Assembly: GCF_003031585.1 (NCBI RefSeq)
Contig: NZ_PWAA01000016.1
Location: 1 to 38,461, forward strand
Reading direction: 5' to 3'
DNA length: 38,461 bases
Source: Thalassobius sp. I31.1
GTDB lineage: Bacteria > Pseudomonadota > Alphaproteobacteria > Rhodobacterales > Rhodobacteraceae
A program made the translations under genes and the position numbers. The first letter of the stretch is position 1. Each line of letters begins with the position of its first letter. The notes below the pieces were generated by a model that ran no database searches, had not been told where the DNA came from, and was given only the letters and a program-made list of their open reading frames with translations. This document shows, piece by piece, positions 34,455 to 38,461 of the stretch.

Positions 34455-35530
34455 TCCGGCTTGAAAAACGCGCAACCCCTTCAAAACAGTGGTCTCTGGC
34501 TGCACCTTTGCTGGCGGTTCTGCTGACAATGATTGCAGGCGGCTTTATGTTCGCAGCCCTTGGCAAAGACCCGGTGGCAGCCATCCGCCTGATCTTCTGG
34601 GATCCGATTTTTGGTGAATTCGCCGATTATTTCCGCCCGCAACTTCTGGTGAAAGCCGGGCCGCTGATCCTGATTGCGATTGGTCTGTCCCTGGGCTTTC
34701 GGGCCGGCATCTGGAACATTGGTGCTGAAGGCCAATACATCATGGGCGCGATTTTCGGCGCGGCGGTGGGGCTTGCCTTCTATCCGGCAGAACTCTGGAT
34801 CATCTTTCCGCTGATGGTGGTCGCGGGGGCCGTGGGCGGGACGCTCTGGGCGATGATCCCGGCGATCCTGAAAACAAAATTCAACACTAATGAAATCCTG
34901 ACCTCGCTGATGCTGGTCTATATCGCCCAGGAAATCCTGAAATCCATGGCGAACGGGTTGCTGAAAAATCCCGAAGGCCATGGCTTCCCCGGATCGCGCA
35001 ACCTGTCGCATTATTCCGCATCCTCAAACCCGGAACTGATCGCGGGCACTGGCATGCACTGGGGCGTGGTCGCCGCCTTTATCGCGGTGATCGCAGCTTA
35101 TATTCTGCTCAGCCGCCATATCCTAGGCTTTCAGATCCGCCTGACGGGCGAAAGCCCGCGTGCCGCACGTTTCGCATCCGTGCGCCCGAACCTGCTGATT
35201 GTGATCTGCATGGGGCTTTCCGGTGGGCTGGCTGGCCTTGCGGGCTTGTTTGAAGTCACCGGTCCCGCAGGCCAGATCACCGATAAATTCAACGTGGGTT
35301 ACGGTTTCACCGCGATTATCGTGGCCTTCCTGGGCCGCCTGAACCCGATCGGCATTCTGCTGGCGGGGCTTCTGATGGCGCTGACCTATATCGGCGGTGA
35401 AATGGCGCAGCTGCAACTGTCCATTCCGGCAGCCGCAATCCAGGCCTTCCAGGGGATGCTGTTGTTCTTCCTGCTGGCCATGGATGTGCTGACAAACTTC
35501 AGAATACGTTTCGGACGGGAGGCAGCGTAA
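34451..35530 (+). CDS. ABC transporter permease, nucleoside/purine type (first)
   Basis: This 359-residue inner-membrane protein has about eight to ten hydrophobic segments, beginning at residues 15-35 after a basic start. It contains the BPD_transp_2 pattern Gly-Leu-Ser-Leu-Gly-Phe-Arg-Ala-Gly-Ile-Trp-Asn-Ile-Gly-Ala-Glu-Gly-Gln near 78-95, typical of permeases paired with BMP-type binding proteins. It overlaps the ATPase gene (ATGA) and shares one base with the second permease (TAATG). The two permeases should form the heterodimeric channel. Confidence 0.92.
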   Translation: MIRLEKRATPSKQWSLAAPLLAVLLTMIAGGFMFAALGKDPVAAIRLIFWDPIFGEFADYFRPQLLVKAGPLILIAIGLSLGFRAGIWNIGAEGQYIMGAIFGAAVGLAFYPAELWIIFPLMVVAGAVGGTLWAMIPAILKTKFNTNEILTSLMLVYIAQEILKSMANGLLKNPEGHGFPGSRNLSHYSASSNPELIAGTGMHWGVVAAFIAVIAAYILLSRHILGFQIRLTGESPRAARFASVRPNLLIVICMGLSGGLAGLAGLFEVTGPAGQITDKFNVGYGFTAIIVAFLGRLNPIGILLAGLLMALTYIGGEMAQLQLSIPAAAIQAFQGMLLFFLLAMDVLTNFRIRFGREAA

Positions 35531-36462
35531 TGGATCTTTCTTCTTTTGACCCGGTGGTGTTGATCACCACAATGATGATCGCCGCAACGCCTATTCTTCT
35601 GGCGGCACTTGGCGAACTTGTTGCTGAAAAAGCCGGGGTGCTGAACCTGGGTGTCGAAGGCATGATGATCTTCGGCGCGATCTGCGGTTTCATGATTGCT
35701 GTGAACACCGGCAGCCCGTTTCTGGGGTTTATTGCGGCGGCGGTTGGTGGCGCGGTTCTGTCTCTGCTGTTTGGCCTGCTGACACAGTTTCTGCTGTCAA
35801 ACCAGGTGGCAACCGGGCTTGCGCTGACGCTGTTTGGCCTGGGGCTTTCTGCCCTTCTGGGCCAGAGCTATGCAGGCATCAAACCCCCATCCACAGCAAA
35901 GCTTGATCTGCCAGTTCTGTCTGATCTGCCCGTTGTCGGGCCAATCCTGTTCAGCCATGATCTGATGGTTTACTTCGCCATTGCCCTGGTCGCGGGCGTC
36001 TGGGCTGTGCTGAAATACACCCGCGCCGGTCTGATCCTGCGTGCGGTCGGTGAAAACCACGATGCCGCCCATGCGCTTGGCTATAAAGTGGTGCGTATCC
36101 GCTTGCTGGCGATCATGTTTGGCGGGGCCTGTGCGGGGCTTGGCGGGGCTTACCTGTCGCTGGTGCGTGTGCCCCAATGGACCGAAGGCATGACCGCAGG
36201 CGCGGGCTGGATTGCGCTGGCGATTGTTGTGTTTGCAAGCTGGAAGCCCTGGCGCGTTCTGCTGGGGGCCTGGCTGTTTGGCGGTGTGACCTTCCTGCAG
36301 CTTTACCTTCAGGCGGCGGGCGTTAGTATCCCGGTCGAATATCTGTCCATGTCACCCTATGTCATCACAATTGTCGTTCTGGTGATCATGTCCGCAGATA
36401 AAAACAAAGCCGCGATGAATGCGCCTGCCTCGCTGGGCAAGCAATTCCACGCAACGCATTAG
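35530..36462 (+). CDS. ABC transporter permease, nucleoside/purine type (second)
   Basis: This 310-residue permease repeats the family signature as Ala-Gly-Val-Leu-Asn-Leu-Gly-Val-Glu-Gly-Met-Met at about 35-46 and has roughly eight membrane segments. A later Ala-Val-Gly-Glu-Asn-His-Asp-Ala-Ala-His-Ala-Leu-Gly segment (about 171-183) is the cytoplasmic coupling loop that contacts the ATPase. It is the second half of the membrane channel. The K+ channel gene starts 18 bases after its stop. Confidence 0.92.
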   Translation: MDLSSFDPVVLITTMMIAATPILLAALGELVAEKAGVLNLGVEGMMIFGAICGFMIAVNTGSPFLGFIAAAVGGAVLSLLFGLLTQFLLSNQVATGLALTLFGLGLSALLGQSYAGIKPPSTAKLDLPVLSDLPVVGPILFSHDLMVYFAIALVAGVWAVLKYTRAGLILRAVGENHDAAHALGYKVVRIRLLAIMFGGACAGLGGAYLSLVRVPQWTEGMTAGAGWIALAIVVFASWKPWRVLLGAWLFGGVTFLQLYLQAAGVSIPVEYLSMSPYVITIVVLVIMSADKNKAAMNAPASLGKQFHATH

Positions 36463-36480
36463 ATCGGGAAGACCAGTCAG

Positions 36481-37248
36481 TTGGCGCGTCAGGACATAAT
36501 TGAGATGCTCGACGGGGTTCATCCCCGCCTTGGCGCAAAAGTATCAACTGCGCTGAACGTCCTGATTGGTGTGTCCGCAATCACAATTGCTGTGGAAACA
36601 CTTCCCAGTCTTCCTGCCAGCGTAAAATACTATCTGGATATTTTTGAGTTCTTCATTCTCGGGGTATTCGTTCTTGAATATATCCTGCGTGTCAGCTGTT
36701 CCCGACATCCTTTCAAATACATCTTCAGTTTCTGGGGCATCATTGATTTGCTATCCTGCCTGCCTGCGCTGCTTCTCCTGGTTCCCGAATGGCAGACCGT
36801 ACGTACGCTGCGCCTGATGCGTTTGTTGCGGATGTTCAAACCCTTTCACTCGTCCCGCATCCTGTTTCGCCTGCGCGATGCGCTACATCTTGTAAAAGGT
36901 GAACTTTATGTATTTTCGGTCCTCGCAGGCGTAATGCTCTATATCAGCTCCGTCGGCATTTACCTCTTTGAGCATGAAGCGCAGCCAGATGTGTTTCGCT
37001 CTATACCCGAAAGCTTCTGGTGGGCAGTTGCGACATTCACAACCGTTGGTTACGGTGATATGTTCCCAATCACTGCCGGCGGACGTGTATTTACGACTTT
37101 CATTCTGTTCATAGGGCTGGGAATCGTTGCCGTGCCTTCGGCGATTATCACTACCGCGTTGCTTGAAACGCAGACAAATCTGCGGCCGCTGCGCGATGAA
37201 GAGAAGAATAAAACTGAACCTGACGACCAACACGGGAGAGATCAATGA
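36481..37248 (+). CDS. Voltage-gated-type potassium channel inside the purine operon
   Basis: This 255-residue protein has the six-segment Kv layout: S1 about 23-42, S2 51-70, S3 80-100, and S4 107-122 with arginines at 108, 111, 114 and 117, every third residue as in voltage sensors. S5 is about 143-163, the pore helix and selectivity filter Thr-Val-Gly-Tyr-Gly-Asp are at 188-193, and S6 is 201-228. The C-terminal 25 residues are charged. The start is a TTG at 36481 behind GGGAAGA; an ATG at 36505 would cost eight residues. Its stop overlaps the ATG of the binding-protein gene. It has no known role in purine transport, so the coupling is unusual. It could balance charge or set membrane potential during uptake. 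Confidence 0.9.
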   Translation: MARQDIIEMLDGVHPRLGAKVSTALNVLIGVSAITIAVETLPSLPASVKYYLDIFEFFILGVFVLEYILRVSCSRHPFKYIFSFWGIIDLLSCLPALLLLVPEWQTVRTLRLMRLLRMFKPFHSSRILFRLRDALHLVKGELYVFSVLAGVMLYISSVGIYLFEHEAQPDVFRSIPESFWWAVATFTTVGYGDMFPITAGGRVFTTFILFIGLGIVAVPSAIITTALLETQTNLRPLRDEEKNKTEPDDQHGRDQ

Positions 37249-38318
37249 AATCTGTTAAATCCATTCTGGCGGGCGCAACCCTTGCGCTTGGCCTTGGCGG
37301 CGCGGCTTATGCCGAAGATCCGCTGAAAGTCGGCTTTGTTTACGTGGGCCCAATCGGTGACTTTGGCTGGTCCTATGAACACGACCAGGGGCGTCTTGCT
37401 GTGGAAGAGCACTTTGGCGATGCCGTTGAGACATCCTATGTGGAAAGCGTACCTGAAGGTGCAGATGCAGAACGTGTTCTGACCCAGATGGCGCTGTCTG
37501 GTCATGACCTGATCTTCACAACCTCTTTCGGTTACATGGACCCGACCATCAACGTTGCGGCCAAATTCCCGGATGTGAAGTTTGAACACGCCACCGGTTA
37601 TAAAAACGCTGATAACGTATCCACATATTCCGCACGTTTCTATGAAGGCCGCGCGGTTCTGGGCACCATTGCCGGCCATATGACCGAGACCAACCAGGTG
37701 GGTTACATCGCGTCTTTCCCGATCCCGGAAGTGATCCGCGGCATCAACTCTGCTTATATCCACGCACAGAAAGTGAACCCCGATGTCGAGTTCAAAATCG
37801 TCTGGGTTTACACATGGTTTGATCCTGCGAAAGAAGCGGATGCGGCAACTGCTCTGATCGAGCAGGGCGTTGACGTGATCATGCAGCACACAGATTCCCC
37901 GGCTGCAATGACCATCGCGGAAGAGCGCGGCATCATGGCGTTTGGTCAGGCTTCTGACATGGCGCAATTCGGCCCGACAGCGCGTCTGTCTTCCATCATC
38001 GACGACTGGGCACCTTACTATATCGCGCGCACCCAGGCTGTGATCGACGGCACATGGGAAAGCACCAGCACCTGGGATGGCATCAAAGAAGGCATGGTTG
38101 AGATCGGTGAATTCTCTGACCGCGTTCCGGCTGAGGTTCAGGCAGAAGCACAGGCGATTTCTGACTCTATCGTGTCCGGCGAATACCACGCATTTACGGG
38201 ACCTCTGAACAAGCAAGACGGTTCTGTCTGGCTGGCTGAGGGTGAGACCGCGGATGACGGTACACTTGCGGGTATGGACTTCTATGTTGAAGGCGTTGAA
38301 GGCGACATTCCGAACTGA
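37245..38318 (+). CDS. BMP-family (PnrA-like) substrate-binding lipoprotein-type protein for purines
   Basis: This 357-residue periplasmic protein captures the transported purine or nucleoside. Residues 1-23 are a signal peptide ending Ala-Tyr-Ala, with cleavage before Glu-Asp-Pro; no lipobox Cys is present, so it is probably a soluble periplasmic protein. The mature start Leu-Lys-Val-Gly-Phe-Val-Tyr-Val-Gly-Pro-Ile-Gly-Asp-Phe-Gly-Trp matches the BMP/PnrA family, including the Gly-Asp-Phe-Gly ligand loop. It is the last gene of the operon, translationally coupled to the K+ channel, and is followed by a strong terminator. Confidence 0.93.
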   Translation: MKSVKSILAGATLALGLGGAAYAEDPLKVGFVYVGPIGDFGWSYEHDQGRLAVEEHFGDAVETSYVESVPEGADAERVLTQMALSGHDLIFTTSFGYMDPTINVAAKFPDVKFEHATGYKNADNVSTYSARFYEGRAVLGTIAGHMTETNQVGYIASFPIPEVIRGINSAYIHAQKVNPDVEFKIVWVYTWFDPAKEADAATALIEQGVDVIMQHTDSPAAMTIAEERGIMAFGQASDMAQFGPTARLSSIIDDWAPYYIARTQAVIDGTWESTSTWDGIKEGMVEIGEFSDRVPAEVQAEAQAISDSIVSGEYHAFTGPLNKQDGSVWLAEGETADDGTLAGMDFYVEGVEGDIPN

Positions 38319-38344
38319 TCTTATTGATCCTGTTGATTTTTTCG

Positions 38345-38380
38345 ACGCTCCGGACCAGTTGGTTCGGGGCGTTTTCTTTT
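38345..38380 (+). terminator. Rho-independent terminator of the purine operon
   Basis: ACGCTCCGGACC (38345-38356) pairs with GGTTCGGGGCGT (38361-38372) through 12 pairs, two of them G-T, around loop AGTT. TTTCTTTT follows. It lies 27 bases after the binding-protein stop. Confidence 0.9.
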
Positions 38381-38384
38381 GCCG

Positions 38385-38439
38385 GAAAACTAGAAAACTA
38401 GAAAACTAGAAAACTAGAAAACTAGAAAACTAGAAAACT
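38385..38439. repeat. Tandem octamer repeat (GAAAACTA)
   Basis: The octamer GAAAACTA occurs six times head to tail, followed by a seventh copy that diverges in its last base. Each junction makes CTAG, a tetranucleotide that is rare in most bacterial genomes. The array sits just after the operon terminator and close to the right edge of the window, so its downstream context is unseen. Confidence 0.95.
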
Positions 38440-38461
38440 CTTTATTTTCAATGCTCTTACG

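Noticed and set aside
38385-38439. Octamer array as a CRISPR
   Set aside because: The units are 8 bases with no spacers.

Overview
The window looks like a chromosomal segment of a marine-type alphaproteobacterium, most likely Rhodobacterales (Roseobacter/Rhodobacter relatives). This rests on the GC-rich core genes, short-form HisG with HisZ, a DUF1489 protein, a class II (B12-dependent) ribonucleotide reductase, and an xdhABC cluster joined to a BMP-type purine ABC transporter. Identifications come from reading motifs, not from database searches.

It divides into two parts. Positions 1-15290 are an accessory, defence-island-like region. By eye it is AT-richer, and it carries one intact insertion sequence, one decayed transposase and several candidate defence or toxin-antitoxin modules. 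In order: (i) a HicA-like small protein overlapping a helix-turn-helix partner (455-1283), behind a dyad with a TTGACA core; (ii) a decayed IS3-type transposase end and a small lipoprotein (1360-1897); (iii) a large UPF1/DNA2-like SF1 helicase (2218-5535); (iv) a small HTH protein, a 1005-residue N6-adenine DNA methyltransferase and a PD-(D/E)XK nuclease candidate, stop-start overlapped (5708-9722) behind a perfect 13-bp inverted repeat; (v) a phosphoribosyltransferase-fold protein with an out-of-frame overlapping ORF that has a perfect Shine-Dalgarno (10088-11051); (vi) an intact IS3-family element of the IS407 type with a 4-bp target duplication (11334-12532); (vii) a minus-strand operon of AAA+ ATPase, metallophosphoesterase and MbcA/ParS-type (DUF2384) protein (12732-15126), behind a 14-bp palindrome.

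From about 15291 the window is core genome. It holds nrdJ, a DUF1489 gene, a minus-strand hisS-hisZ-hisG operon, an Lrp/AsnC regulator divergent from phenylalanine hydroxylase (phhA), slyX, a lipoprotein, dnaE, and a lipoprotein with two copies of a CDDPRFTG motif. It ends with one long plus-strand operon (28422-38318): xdhA-xdhB-xdhC, ABC ATPase, two permeases, a voltage-gated-type K+ channel, and a BMP substrate-binding protein. A strong terminator and a tandem GAAAACTA repeat follow.

The purine operon can be read as uptake of purine nucleosides or bases followed by oxidation of hypoxanthine/xanthine to urate, with XdhC serving cofactor insertion. The best candidates for undescribed biology are the AAA+/metallophosphoesterase/DUF2384 operon, the helicase plus controller-methylase-nuclease block, and the K+ channel translationally coupled to the purine-binding protein.
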